From Coriolopsis trogii (lineage: Eukaryota > Basidiomycota > Agaricomycetes > Polyporales > Polyporaceae): 64,000 bases of DNA. The stretch is taken from assembly GCA_020543525.1 (NCBI GenBank), contig JAHYIO010000003.1, positions 1,674,001 through 1,738,000 on the forward strand, written 5' to 3'. The position numbers and the translations under genes were made by a program. The notes under the pieces were generated by a model. It saw only the letters and a program-made list of their open reading frames with translations, searched no databases and had not been told where the DNA came from. Shown piece by piece: positions 22,946 through 34,440 of the stretch. Position 1 is the first letter of the stretch, and each line of letters starts with the position of its first letter.

Positions 22946-24078
22946 TTACAGATCGTCGTCTTCTTCTGGCAGAGGGACAGCCTCGGCCTGACGTAAGTTG
23001 TGTCAGAAAATGACCGACAGAGGCATTGCGGCGGTGTACTTACCTGCGCAAGTTCCCGCTGGTACACCTCCATGAGCGCAGCGTCGACCTGGACCTCCGC
23101 GGGGGCAAGAGCGGGCGCGGCCACGAACTCGAGCGAAGGGTTGCTGCCGTAACTATAAGCAATGGTTGAGAGGAAGATGATGTCTGCCATGACATACCCG
23201 ACAAGCTTCCTCGCGAGCCAGAGGAAGGGCTTCTCAAAGTTGTAGTTCGACTTCGCCGAGATTTCAAAGTATTGGATGTTCTTCTTGCGGTGGAACGTAA
23301 CCTGACCAGTCTTCACTTTTCGCTCCTACAAATCAAATCGAGGTGGCGAAGATCAGCATCTATGGATGACTTCATCTCCGGCGGAACTCCGGCGCGCGCA
23401 CCTTCACGTCGACCTTGTTGCCGCAGAGCACGATCGGAATGTTCTCGCAAACACGCTCGAGGTCACGGTGCCAGTTGGGGACGTTCTTGTACGTGATACG
23501 GGAGGTCACGTCGAACATGATGATACCGCACTGGCCCTGGATGTAGTAGCCGTCACGGAGACCACCAAACTTTTCTTGCCCAGCAGTGTCCCAGACATTG
23601 AAGCAGATCGTGCCGAAGTTTGTGGAGAAGGTGAGAGGGTGCACTTCGACACCGAGGGTGGCTACATGAGAAGGTGGCGCGATTAGTCGCTCCAAACCAT
23701 ATTTGCAGACTTTGAACTCGACGAATCGACAGACCAATGTACTTCTTCTCGAATTCACCCGTCAAGTGACGCTGCAGAGCAAAAGCTAATCAGCACACGA
23801 TCGGAGTATACGGGAACTCGGACGCACCTTGACAAACGTAGTTTTACCAGTACCACCGTCGCCGACTGCAGGCCATCGCGTCGTATCGCGTCCAATTGAC
23901 AGAGAGGGGCACACCCGGACGTCATACAGCGGAAATGCACAGGTGGCACGGATATCGATCAAGATGTATGCAAGGCAGAGGCAAAGTTTTCGTCAGTCTA
24001 CTGGCATTCTCGCGTGGTGGAGGCAGAACACGCACCAAGAACGAGCTTGAACGTGGGGATAGTGGACTGGTCTGTCAT
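22946..24078 (-). CDS. GSP1: Ran GTPase (GSP1)
   Basis: Small GTPase that powers nuclear transport and guides spindle assembly. The start is [16 protein letters not shown], with the P-loop [14 protein letters not shown] built over an intron. Switch regions include [16 protein letters not shown] and [20 protein letters not shown]. The base-binding motif NKVD is in [10 protein letters not shown], and [20 protein letters not shown] follows. The last exon encodes [13 protein letters not shown], the acidic C-terminus typical of Ran, which lacks any prenyl cysteine. About six exons; one intron lies between LARKLV and [14 protein letters not shown]. Near-perfect agreement with the family makes this certain. 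Confidence 0.98.
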
Positions 24079-25762
24079 CTGTAGAATCTAGGATACAGAG
24101 ATGGTGGTGGATGAAAGAAAAAGAGGAGGGTTGCTTGTTCCGCTGAGTGAGGCGCGAAGCAGAAAGACTTGCACAGATTTCATTAGGTAAGCCCAGATTA
24201 GATAATCAAGCATCATCAATCAAGTTGCCTCGGCGATCTTCAATGGATCTCGACAATTAGCAAAGGTGGTTATTCCTTCATCATAGCAGATTCCAATACC
24301 GGGGTCATTCTAATGCGCCCATGAGCTAACGCCTCTACATTGCCAAATCATGGGCATTATGACTGGCCGGACCTCAATTCAGACACGAGTGTCCCATATT
24401 TTACTACTAGTAGCTTCCACCCTCGCGAAGGACCTACTGATACTCAGTACTCACTAGTACTCACTGTTGAAGGAGCGTACGGACCGTTCATTCGAGTATC
24501 AATCATCAACCATTGGTCACCCGGACCAATCCCAGGCATAGAGCTCGACGATGTGTTCAGTGCGATGGGAACACGCGGCATAACTTGATTAATGACGTCG
24601 ACATGCTGAATGCGTGCGAGGGGACTACGTCGATGACACCAAGACTATGGAACCGGCGTGTGTTGTGAATGCTGCGCAGGAAGGCGTGGAGCTTGAAGCT
24701 TGAAGATGTGTGTTTCGTCCTCCAATCACGCGCGGGTGGCTGACCGGATCCAGTTCATTGTGCATTTTGGACGGCCGGCAGGACAGCTCAGGATGTTTCG
24801 GTTGAGAATAAGATGTTTCGGCATCTGGAGCTGACGCTCTCGTGTCGGCAGGATGGACGACGAAGCCTTCAGTTGGGCGTCCGATGCAGATGGCAGAGTG
24901 AAAGTAGACCCCCCAGAGTCACCCACCTTCCCATACAGCCGGAGAGATGCACGACGTGACGATAGTAGAGGACATCGTAGGTGCTCCCGTTCTTCTGACT
25001 CGGGCATGCGAGTCATTTTCTGTCGTTTGTGGCGTAGTTGCTTATCTTTGCTTACGATACCTGGGCGGGTGGTGGTGGGTCAGGTGCAGGTTAAGAAGCA
25101 GTTACATACAGGGCGTCTACGTTATTGCGGAAGGCGATTCGTCCGGACGACATGAGGTTGCGAACCAACACCTGTGTCCGGGAATGACATGGGGCCTCTC
25201 AGCGCTTTGTCGGGGGTCCTGGGTGGGTCAAATGCAGGTTGAGGAGCAGTTGCATTGAGTATCGCAGAAGACGTTGAAGTGATCCGCACAAGCGGACCCA
25301 TGGGGAAACGAGGGCCAGTGGCACTGCAGCCTGTCACTGACGCAAAGATGATGTTCTTCTATAAGTGATACGGTCTATGGTCGCTGAAGTCTTGTAGAGC
25401 GTAGAGCTCAATGCGCAGTGAACGGAGACGTTTGGACCGCTGGCCGAAAGGCGACGCAACGCGATGAAAGAGAGTCGAGAGTCGAACACGAGTTGGATGT
25501 TCGACACGGCATCTCGGCTTGGGCGGCGCATGGCTCGGAGGAGGGGGTGGGACGGCGGCACGGTCGATTTGTCACGCGCATTCTCATCTCCAGATTGTCC
25601 AGCTTATAATATGCATCCGTGCACGATGGTTTCTCCCCGCCCGGTCCCCTGCTTCCGCACGCACCTCTTGACGGCACAGGCTTCATCTCCCGACACCAGT
25701 CCTTCGCGTTTACACGCCATTGGTGATCTTTGCCTACGACTTGAGCATCCAGGGCACACAAG
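24079..25762. other. GSP1 / MFS divergent intergenic region with an imperfect direct repeat
   Basis: 1.7 kb without a supported gene. It holds the GSP1 promoter at its left and the exporter promoter at its right. Two imperfect direct repeats, near 25060-25130 and 25210-25275, share CTGGG(T/C)GGGT followed by TGCAGGTT(A/G)AG(A/G)AGCAGTT. Their origin is unclear. Open frames here are short, overlapping and without family features. Confidence 0.5.
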
Positions 25763-28563
25763 ATGGCCTCAGAAACCAACGATGTTGTACCCCCCGCGCC
25801 TTCTGATCTCGAGAAGGGCGAGAAGGCCAAGCCCGGTCAACACTGGAAGGCCAATGAAGTTCATGAACTTCCAAAGAATAAAATGAGTCTTGTCTTTACG
25901 GGCCTCATGTGCTGTACCTTCCTTGCGGCCTTGGATCAGGTAAGTTCTCTAATCTCATTAATGTCGACCCGGTACCCCGCTCCCTATTTGCGCGCGTCAT
26001 ATGTCCTTACATCATATCCCAGACCATCGTCGCAACCGCTCTGCCTACGATAGTAGCTAAGCTTGGCGGCGGGAAGGACTACAGTTGGGTCGGAAGGTAC
26101 GTCATTGTCTTGGCCCGCTTCACCCCATTTGCGGTGTGTGAATGCTGGTTCTAGCGCATACCTCCTCGCGTCCTCTGCTCTATCTCCTATGTATGGCAAG
26201 CTGTCAGATATAATAGGTACGTTTGCGCGCATTGCGTGCACGAGAAATATATTCATTGCGTGTAGGACGAAAGCCTATACTTTATCTGTCTATTGTGGTC
26301 TTCCTCGTAAGTTCAATCACCCGACTCACCCAAGGCCAGAACCTTACGCCATCAGCAGATCGGGTCCGCATTATGTGGTGCTGCCCAAAGTATGACATGG
26401 CTTATTATTGCCCGAGCCGTTCAAGGCATCGGTGGCGGTGGAATCATCCAACTGGTACAAATCACAATCTCTGACATTGTCTCGCTGCAAGAGTATGTTA
26501 AACGTTTCTTTGAGTTTGAATTCGCTCGCTGACTGAGTCTAGTCGTGGCAAATACGGAGGTTATATTGGAGCTACATGGGGCATCGCTAGGTGAGAGCTA
26601 CCGCCATTATCTCACAGGGGATAACATATCTTACTCTATTCTTTTAGCGTCATCGGACCTCTTCTCGGCGGTGTGAGCACATAGTTTCATACAGACCCGC
26701 TGTCAAACACACTTACGTGTCATATATAGGTCTTCACGGATCATGTATCTTGGCGATGGTACGCTCTTGAATGTCTCTCCACCTGAGAACATTATTGACC
26801 ATGACTTTCGGGTTGTTCAGGTGCTTCTTCATCAATCTGTACGTCCTCGACTCAATATCACAAGAGTTGTCACAGGCTAACATGCTGACATTGTGTGCAG
26901 ACCTACTGGTGCTGTCGGCTTTCTCCTCCTGTTCTTCTTCCTCAATCTTCCCGTTCACCATGGTCGCTCATGGCGAGAGCATGTCCGGGAATTCGACTTC
27001 GTCGGACTATTGGCCATATTTTCGGGAGTTATCCTGATCTTGCTAGGCTTCAACTTCAGCGAGACCAGCTGTCAGTGTCCTTCCATACCTTGCAAGTTCC
27101 AGATATTAACACTTCGCCCCAGGGTCAACGCCACAAACAATTGCGCCCTTGGCTGTCGGTGTCGCCCTCTTGGTGGCTGCATCAGTCAATGAGGTGTACA
27201 CGAATAGGTCCCCCGTCATCCCTCCTCGTTTGTTCAAGGTAAGTGAGAAACTGGGACATTCCTGACGCCCCATTCTCATGCACTACCTTGTCATGAAGAC
27301 CAGGACGACTGCCCTCATCCTTACCTCGTCCTTCATTCATGCGGTTGGGTTCTTCGGCGGCGCCTATTACTTGCCTGTGTACTTCCAGGTTCTCGGATCC
27401 TCCGCAACCAACGCCGGTGTTAGGTACATTGTTCAGCTTGCCTTTCGTCCGCATTGAAGTATGCTCACATATATGCGGCTAGAATGCTGCCGTTCTCGCT
27501 CTCCTCGGCCTTGATGTCAATTGTCTCCGGCCAGATCATCTCGCGCACGGGACGGTGGAGACCGATTATGTGGGTATCGTGGGCCGTCATGATCCTAGGA
27601 TATGGTCTTATGACGATGCTGGATGACACTTCGAACAAGTGAGTCCCATCATCTCGAATTTGTGCAACTGTTGATCATATTTCATGGCATATCAGTGCGG
27701 AGCGCGTCCTGTATCCCTTCGTAACGGCAATCGGCATCGGCTGTCTGTTCCAGGTGGGTATATTCCACCGAGCATGAGCCATGTCCAGTGGTTTGCTGAC
27801 AGGACGCTCCATTCGCAGACTCCTCTTATTGGTCTGCAAGCTGCTATGCCTCTGAAGGACATGGCAACTAGCACGGCGGCCTTTGTTCTAATCCGAACCA
27901 TTGGCGGTACCGTCGGTATCTCTGTCGGCCAAGCTATCATTTCCAGCGTGAGTCCGCGGCAAACGACCCGAGTGCTAATCCTGACAGCGGTTCCCACAGG
28001 AACTCCGGCGACGCGTAGCGAAGATCCCGATTCTGAGCAACATCGACACGTCGCCATCTGCTCTGACGCAGATAGTGCGACAGGTCGCGCATATTCCCGT
28101 ACGTGTCGTAGGTTTGTGGATGGTTGTTGCGCCTTCTGACCGCGACGCGACAACAGGATGCTGCTCAGCGTATTGCGTTGACGCACGCATACACGCGCTC
28201 GATCAGCACCATCTGGATCGTGAACACGCCACTTATGGGCGTTGGGTTAATCATGGGTGAGCAGATCCCCTCCGTGACTTGACTCACCGATCACTTACGG
28301 ACGCGCATCGATCGTCCGCAGTGTTTTTCCTTCGCGGGTACACGCTCAAACGTGTCATACGCAAGGCCGGGGACGATCAGGACAAGACTGCAGCGGACGA
28401 GAAGCAGGCACAAGCCAATTTGTCGGCGAACGCTCCGATCGCTGGGGTCGAGCAGCCCAAGGACGGCGCTTCATCCCGCGACGACGCTGCCACTGCAACC
28501 GAGGGCACAGTCGAGGGCGTGGAGGGCGACGGTGAGAAGAAGGCGGAGACGTCGCTCGCATGA
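25763..28563 (+). CDS. MFS multidrug exporter, DHA2-like (14-TM drug:H+ antiporter)
   Basis: Plasma-membrane proton antiporter of the major facilitator superfamily. The cytosolic N-terminus is charged (SDLEKGEKAKPGQH). It is followed by the DHA2 motif FLAALDQTIVATALPTI, built over an intron at LDQ. SAYLLASSALSPMYGKLSD and GRKPILYLSIVVF give motif A, RAVQGIGGGGI is the TM4 motif, and [20 protein letters not shown] gives antiporter motif C. Later helices include FDFVGLLAIFSGVILILLGF and IRTIGGTVGISVGQAIISS. The C-terminal tail is long, Lys/Glu/Ala-rich and ends ETSLA. More than ten very short introns. Substrate cannot be read from sequence; relatives export azoles, toxins and siderophores. The neighbours do not form a biosynthetic cluster. 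Confidence 0.93.
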
Positions 28564-28904
28564 GCCGCTCGCAGCTCATGTTTGTCTTCATATTCAACGA
28601 CATGACCTTTTTATACATCACGACCTAATGGATCTGAGGGGAAAATCACTGGGCTGCACTGGCAGACGCACATTGGAAGACATAGACGGTCGCAACGGAC
28701 GTTTCGGCCCACCTCCTCACTACAACCACCATCATCACGATCTCTCTCTCCCGCACATTGTATCGAACACACACCTCACTACCCCTCACCTAATCACATC
28801 CCCGTGCGCCGTTTCTGCCTCTACCATCATCTCTCCTGTCCCTCGCATTGCTTTCGTATCGTACTGCTCTCGCCAGGTTTTTGACGCAACGATATCCACA
28901 GCTT

Positions 28905-29010
28905 GACCACCCGATGTTCATGGTTTCTCTAGTGCCCTCCGGGCGGGTGGCTGTTGTGTACGATACTTCCGACGAGCTAGATTCCACTTGGGTTCTCTTC
29001 ATCGCATGGT
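28905..29010 (-). pseudogene. Truncated copy of the first exon of the 30134-33283 gene
   Basis: Read on the minus strand from 29010, the sequence aligns with the start of the neighbouring unrecognised gene. Both have Ser-Ser near a Ser-Tyr, and near-identical DNA around GAAA(C/T)CATGAAC. The similarity fades near 28905 and no later exon is found before the exporter's stop at 28563. Copy A opens with ATG at 33283; this copy is cut after about 100 bp of coding homology. It is best read as the remnant of a tandem duplicate whose body was lost. Confidence 0.55.
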
Positions 29011-30110
29011 ATATAGGTCCGTGATCTCGGACGAACTTTGCGAATGGCATGCAAAATGATGAGTGGTTGGTGTGCGCGCTCCTGAGATATCGGATGTGGA
29101 CGCCGTCAAAGCCCGAGTATCGTGTATATGGTTGTACGAATTGAGTTTCGAACATCCGGTAGATGGAGAGAAGCGACGTGAGTTCAAACCTTGCTCGCAA
29201 TTTGTAGGTGCTCGATCGCGAGGAGGTTTCTCCGGAGATGTCGGCTTGGGACCATGTCGCGATCGTTGTGCGGTCCCTAATATTGGTGAGCCATCGGAAG
29301 TTGGGTCACCGACAACGGAGTAGTGAGGAGTGCATGTGTAGTGCGACCACACAATGGACGAGCTCGAGCTCGCCGCGACCCTCGGGCTTGGACTCCTCGG
29401 AGTTGGACGGTGGGTGTGAGACACGCGGGCTACAGGCGTCCAATAGGTTTTAGCTTGGACGATCGACTTTGAGAAGGCGCGACCCACGAGTGACGGGGGG
29501 CGTAAACCTGGACCACTACTTCGAGGCTGCATAGGATACGTATGCGACTTTCCCTCAGGCTGGCCTGCGCAGCGAACTTTGTGGCGTATCGGCGTCGAGG
29601 ATCCATGCGCTGCCTGGGCCCGACCGAGCATGGAGAAGTAGTGGCGGGAAATGGAAGTAGTGAACTCTAAAAAAACGCTTTTGGGAAACCCAAAGCTCGG
29701 CAGCTGATGCGCGCTGCGAACCTGCGACGCGGCCCGGCCAGCGTTCGGGGTGAGGATGGGGCTGCCGCCGGCTGTGGCAGACACAATATGTATGGCGGAT
29801 ACCAGCAGGCGTTTGGGAACTTCGCAAGAGGGATCCCATAAGGCAGCGGCACACGACCCTGGCTGATGACATCCCTTCCTTGTAGGGGCGATGAAGGTCG
29901 CACACAGACAGCGGCGCGCAACAGCGGGAGAAGCTGGGGGAGGGTATTTACGTGTGGGAGAGCCTGAAGGTCTGGAAGCTTGGAAGATTTGGAGGACTGT
30001 GAAGCGGATGATGAAACAAGATACAAAGACGTTTCACGAGCTCCGCCGGACGTCCAAGAGTGACCGCGTTGAATGATGTCCACGTCAACAGCAGCAGCCC
30101 GCCTATTCGA
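29011..30110. repeat. Segmental repeat copy 1 (upstream region of the duplicated gene)
   Basis: About 1.1 kb collinear with 33284-34440. Shared blocks, in order, include TCCGTGATCTCGGACGA at the left end, GAGAAGGCGCGACCCACGAG, GCGTCGAGGATCCATGCG, CCAGCAGGCGTTTG and GCGCAACAGCGGGAGAAG. Identity is patchy, with small indels, so the event is old. Open frames inside are not shared between copies. The right end stops at the 3' end of the neighbouring gene, which places the copies head to tail. Confidence 0.8.
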
Positions 30111-30133
30111 CTGCGGGCTTATGCCAGGCACCG

Positions 30134-33100
30134 TCAGTTACGGTCAACGAGCGAGCCTTCTTCAGTGGAGTCAGACTCTCGTCCATCCAAATAGGCCGTA
30201 TCAGCCTCGTCTAGCGACTCGAAGAGTTTGCGAAGGCGTGAAGCGGGCTCTGTCATGATGTACGCCACGAAGTTAGCGACATTGGGAGCATCCAAAGGGT
30301 TGCATAGATCGACCTTGGTAGCCTGCTCATCCGCGATGCAGATGACCTATGAGCCGCAACATGTCAGTAAAACGACATGAACTCACGAACAAGGGGGCAC
30401 TCACATTGTGTGCAGTCCTCCGCCCACCGCGGACTTTGGGGTGCGTTGTTGTGACCTCGTTCCAAGCAGACGACAGTACTCCGTCGGCCCACTGGTTACC
30501 AATCCAAACATAGGCAATCGGCTGATATTGAGCAGCTTCATGAAAGTGCATACGGCCATTGACGAGAGGCGTTCGTGATCGGGCGCAGATTCGTCGGTCC
30601 ACGCCTTCAGTAGCCTCTTGAATCCGCAGACAAGAAGAGGCAGATGTGCAGCCAACACAAGCGGGCCTCTGAGTCCTTCCGTTTGGGGGGTCTTTCCCGT
30701 TTTCCGCCTTCCTGATCTGCTGTACTATCTTTGGAACATGTGCCGGACGAGGCACCAGAGGCTGTAGCTGTAGTAGGCTGACAATCTGTCAAGGGTTCGA
30801 CTCCCACCAATTGCCACTGCCACCATACCCTTTCGTCTGCGCTTGCTCTCCAGGAGTGTCGTAAGTCGTCCAAGTGTCCGCAACCTAAACATCTTTCGAC
30901 GAGTCTGGAGCAATGGACGGAGCGTCCGCCACATCCTCGTCCCGGAAGACATTTTGGATGGTGAGATAGAGGACGCCATCTGCTGTCCCCGAGCGCGGTG
31001 TCCTCCTGCGCTGCAGCTGGATCCATCTCAGAGGCGTCCGACGTGATTTCATAGTGCCATTTGTGGGCCGAGTAACCGTCTGCTCCCCGTTGCGCGTAAG
31101 GCAGGATAGCCGCGTAGAGGTCGTAAACATCATTCCGAAACGCACGACCTTGAACGGGGTAACTCTGTGGAGGAGAATACTCCGGGTATCTCAGCATCGT
31201 TTCCTTCCTGTGCATCTGCTCATTGAGCATGGAATCAACTTTACGAGGCGCAACATACCTACAGCTCACATCCTCCCCCCCGGCGTGATCCGCAATGACC
31301 TGTATGAGTTTGTCCCAATGGAGGCGATACGTGGCCTGGTTGTGCACCTCGGTGAGCTTGCCTTCTACAACGCTCCCTCCATTCGCACCGGCATTGCCAA
31401 TAGCGCGAACCGCTTGCACCACTTGGAATGTTGCGTGCAACGTTCGTTGGACGATCGCTTGAACGTCAGGGGTCATATGACCGATAAAGCAAGTCGAAAA
31501 GCGTACGTGGGCATCGAGCAGCTCGGCAAGAAGGTTACCCTGTTCGGTGCATATAGAGGGCCTTATGTCCTGAAAAATCAATGGGTAAATCCGCGACGAT
31601 AAACAGGTAGCACACGCACCGCTTCGGCCCCACGAAAGCATACTGGCGCTATCCCGTGGATGGACTCCTTGGGAACGGCGCACCAACCGGGAAGTCCATT
31701 CAGCGCGTCACAGAATACGACCTTTCTCAGCACAAAATAACGCTGGGTGCGCGGACGAGGACGGTCTTTCCTCCTCCTCACAAATCTGTCCGACGTCATA
31801 ATCAACTGCCAAATCCTGCATTTTTACGGAGGAGAAGTACTTACTTTGAGGCGCTGAGGATGCTGAGTAGGGTTGAGTTCCATGAATGAACCAATCCGTG
31901 AGTACACTCACGATTTGACAGACGCGGTATTGCTGCTGGCAGATTCGGAAGAAGCAATCCTTTGTGAGGGTCTACATGACACTCAGCGCTTCGGATTCAG
32001 TAATCTATCGAGCTTACTGTTTGACGACTTTGTGGTAGATGGCCGGATTTGCTTCGCCGATGTAGTCGATCTTGCCTGGGGGCCTGATTCCCAAGCGCTC
32101 TCCCCCTCCTCTTGCGTTGTTGGATCTGCATCCTTCCGCGTATCACCTTCGCTGATCCTGGGCGCGGGTGACCTAAACCGAGATTGAGCAGGGCATGAGT
32201 ACGAACAGGGAAGCCTTCATCGGGTAGGACGGGGAAAAATGAGGGCATATCACTGGTGCGATAAAAGACCCACTGAGTAAACGTTTCCTCGAACACCTCT
32301 TTAGCCCAGAGCACTATCGCCTCGCGGCTAGAACAATCAGTGCGAGAACATTGCACGTTGTCATCGAGGATGTTATGAGCACAGAGATCCGCTCTCCAGG
32401 GCAAAGTCTCATCTGCGGGCTGGACTCGCAGGTAGTTTCAAACTGGACCGCGTCGTGTCTACGGCTGACAACCATTTCCGCCCTTCTGCGCAAACCGATA
32501 GCCTGATGGTCGTCGGAACCTCCTGGTGACTTTGGGACTGCGAACATAACGGAAGCGCTGCAATCATGAGGCTCAGGGGTAAGCACTAGTAGCAGACCTT
32601 TACCTACTGATGTTCATGTGTTGCGACTGGGAAACATGCGCATAGGATGATGGACACCATCACAAGGACTTCCGGAAACACAATCCTCTGATAGTCGTAT
32701 TCGTCTCTGTAGCCTCCGATTGCTATGGCCTGTCGTAAGACCAACGGAAAGAGGTTGCGCAGCAGTCGGTGCTCTTCGGGACTGAATTGCTCGCTTGGCG
32801 AGAACATGTTGGGATCGGCACATGCTATACGAGCCAAGTAACATTCTCGCGTCTCCTTGTAGTAGGATGAGAGATCCTGCGGTATTTATATATATGTTGG
32901 TGTTATGCATGCCAGAGATGTGAAGCCGCCAGTACCTCGCTTCGCATCCATACAGGCAAACGCGCCTCTTGCATCTCTCTGAGTTGCCGGACAGGGTGGG
33001 GGAGTACATCTGTAGGATCTGAGCTGACATGGATGTCAAAATGTGCCGACATTTGGGCCTGTGGTGACTCAGGTTCAAAACACCAGAAGTTCTTCCCACG

Positions 33101-33283
33101 CGCATGGTTGCGTTGCGCATACTTCACGTGATCAGCAACGTTCGACTTCGTCGTGCACAGCCCAAGTTCATGATTTCTTGAGTCTCTCCAGGCGGATCCG
33201 GAGCGCGGATGACTGTCATCGTATAAGTATGATGTCCCCGACGAGTTGGGGTCTGTTTGGATTGGCGTAGCGCAGAGTGTCAT
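30134..33283 (-). CDS. Uncharacterised multi-exon gene inside a tandem duplication
   Basis: Not recognised. About a dozen exons can be chained on the minus strand. The first has MTLCATPIQTDPNSSGTSYL and later LREMQEARLPVWMRSE; an intron near 32880-32940 joins it to DLSSYYKETRECYLARIACA. Then come RLLRNLFPLVLRQAIAIGGY and PWRADLCAHNILDDNVQC, followed by EVFEETFTQWVFYRTSDMPS. An exon pair joins HPQRLK to LIMTSDRFVRRRK, then VFCDALNGLPGWCAVPKESI, RTLHATFQVVQAVRAIGNAG and SYPVQGRAFRNDVYDLYAAI. The end is IAYVWIGNQWADGVLSSAWN and CNPLDAPNVANFVAYIMTEP. The product would be roughly 800 soluble residues with no signal peptide or membrane segment. The join near 32100-32250 is unresolved. It could be two genes. 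Confidence 0.6.
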
Positions 33284-34440
33284 GTAGGTCCGTGATCTCG
33301 GACGAGCCTGGATGGCATGTAAATGGTGAATGGTGGGTTCTGCGCGCTCCTGGTCATATCGGACGCCACCGTCAAGGCCGAAGTATTGTTATAACTTTAC
33401 TGCTGATTGACTGCTGATTGTACAGATTTGAAGGTTCGAACTCCCGATAGACGGAGAGAAACTGTGTGAATTCGCACTTGACGGATGTTCTGTGAGGACT
33501 CTCCGGCGAGATGTCGTTCGGCATTCCCTCATGGACGGCGATCGGAAGTTCGGTCACGGACGACGGAGAGGAAGTACATACTATTCCATGTGTGTAGAGC
33601 GGTCAATTAATGGACAAGCTCATGCTTACTGCGAGCCTTGAGCTTGAAGGCCTCGGAGATGGACGGTGGGAGACATGCGGGGTCCAGGATCTAGAACATA
33701 GAAGGTTGAGCAGGGACGATCAACCTTGAGAAGGCGCGACCCACGAGTGACGGGGTGTTAACGAGAGGAGTTCGATACCTGGACCCGGTGCTCGACCGTC
33801 GAAATGCATGTGTACGCCCTTCCTCGGGGCCTTGTGGCGCATCAGCGTCGAGGATCCATGCGATGGCAGGCCTGGGCGTAGAGACGCTGTGGCGGGGCGG
33901 CAGGTGGGGAACGGATGTGGTGAACTCTATAACCGCAACTGGGAAGGTCAAGCTCGACAAATGCGCGCTGAGAGCCACAGCGTTCGGGGTGGGGGTGGGG
34001 CCTTCGTCAGTCAGTATGGCAGGCACATGGCAGATCCCAGCAGGCGTTTGCAGCTCTGCAAGCGGGATACCGTAAACCGGCGGCACGGTCCTGGCTGGGG
34101 ACAGCCCTTCCCTTCAGGGGCAACGGGTTCACGGTCGTACACAGACAGCGACGCGCAACAGCGGGAGAAGCGACTGGAGGGCATTGACATGGATAGATGG
34201 CGATTCTGACGTGGACAATCAATCGCGGGCGGGGACTGAGTGCAGATTTGTCTGGTGTGTTCACGATGCTGTTCCGAGCATGATTACCGCGCGGTTGCAG
34301 ACCTACGAAACAAGATGCCATATCTTCAACGACCAAGGGAGCGTCAAGCGGGTGATGACATTAGACACGAAGACGGATCAGGAGCGTCAGACGTCTAAGT
34401 AACCGCCAATGGTGTCCTCGTCGACAGCGGCTGCCTGACA
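33284..34440. repeat. Segmental repeat copy 2 (upstream region of the intact gene)
   Basis: Collinear partner of 29011-30110. It lies immediately upstream of the ATG at 33283, so it includes the promoter and leader of the uncharacterised gene. Homology also runs about 100 bp into that gene. At the far end both copies share G(A)TGTCC(A/T)CGTC(A/G)ACAGC, after which similarity ends. Confidence 0.8.

Noticed and set aside
17633..28563. A secondary-metabolite cluster made of two dioxygenases plus the MFS exporter
   Set aside because: The genes are interrupted by Ran and an unrecognised gene, and there is no backbone synthase (PKS, NRPS or terpene cyclase) or pathway regulator nearby.
29011..30110. 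The two 1.1-kb repeats as terminal repeats of a retrotransposon
   Set aside because: They lack TG..CA ends, primer-binding sites and target-site duplication. The enclosed gene shows no gag, reverse transcriptase or integrase features, and one repeat includes the first exon of that gene.
30720..30810. A possible tRNA because of GGGTTCGACTCCC
   Set aside because: Only three T-stem pairs form, and no acceptor stem, A-box or anticodon arm fits upstream. It also lies inside the coding region of the uncharacterised gene.
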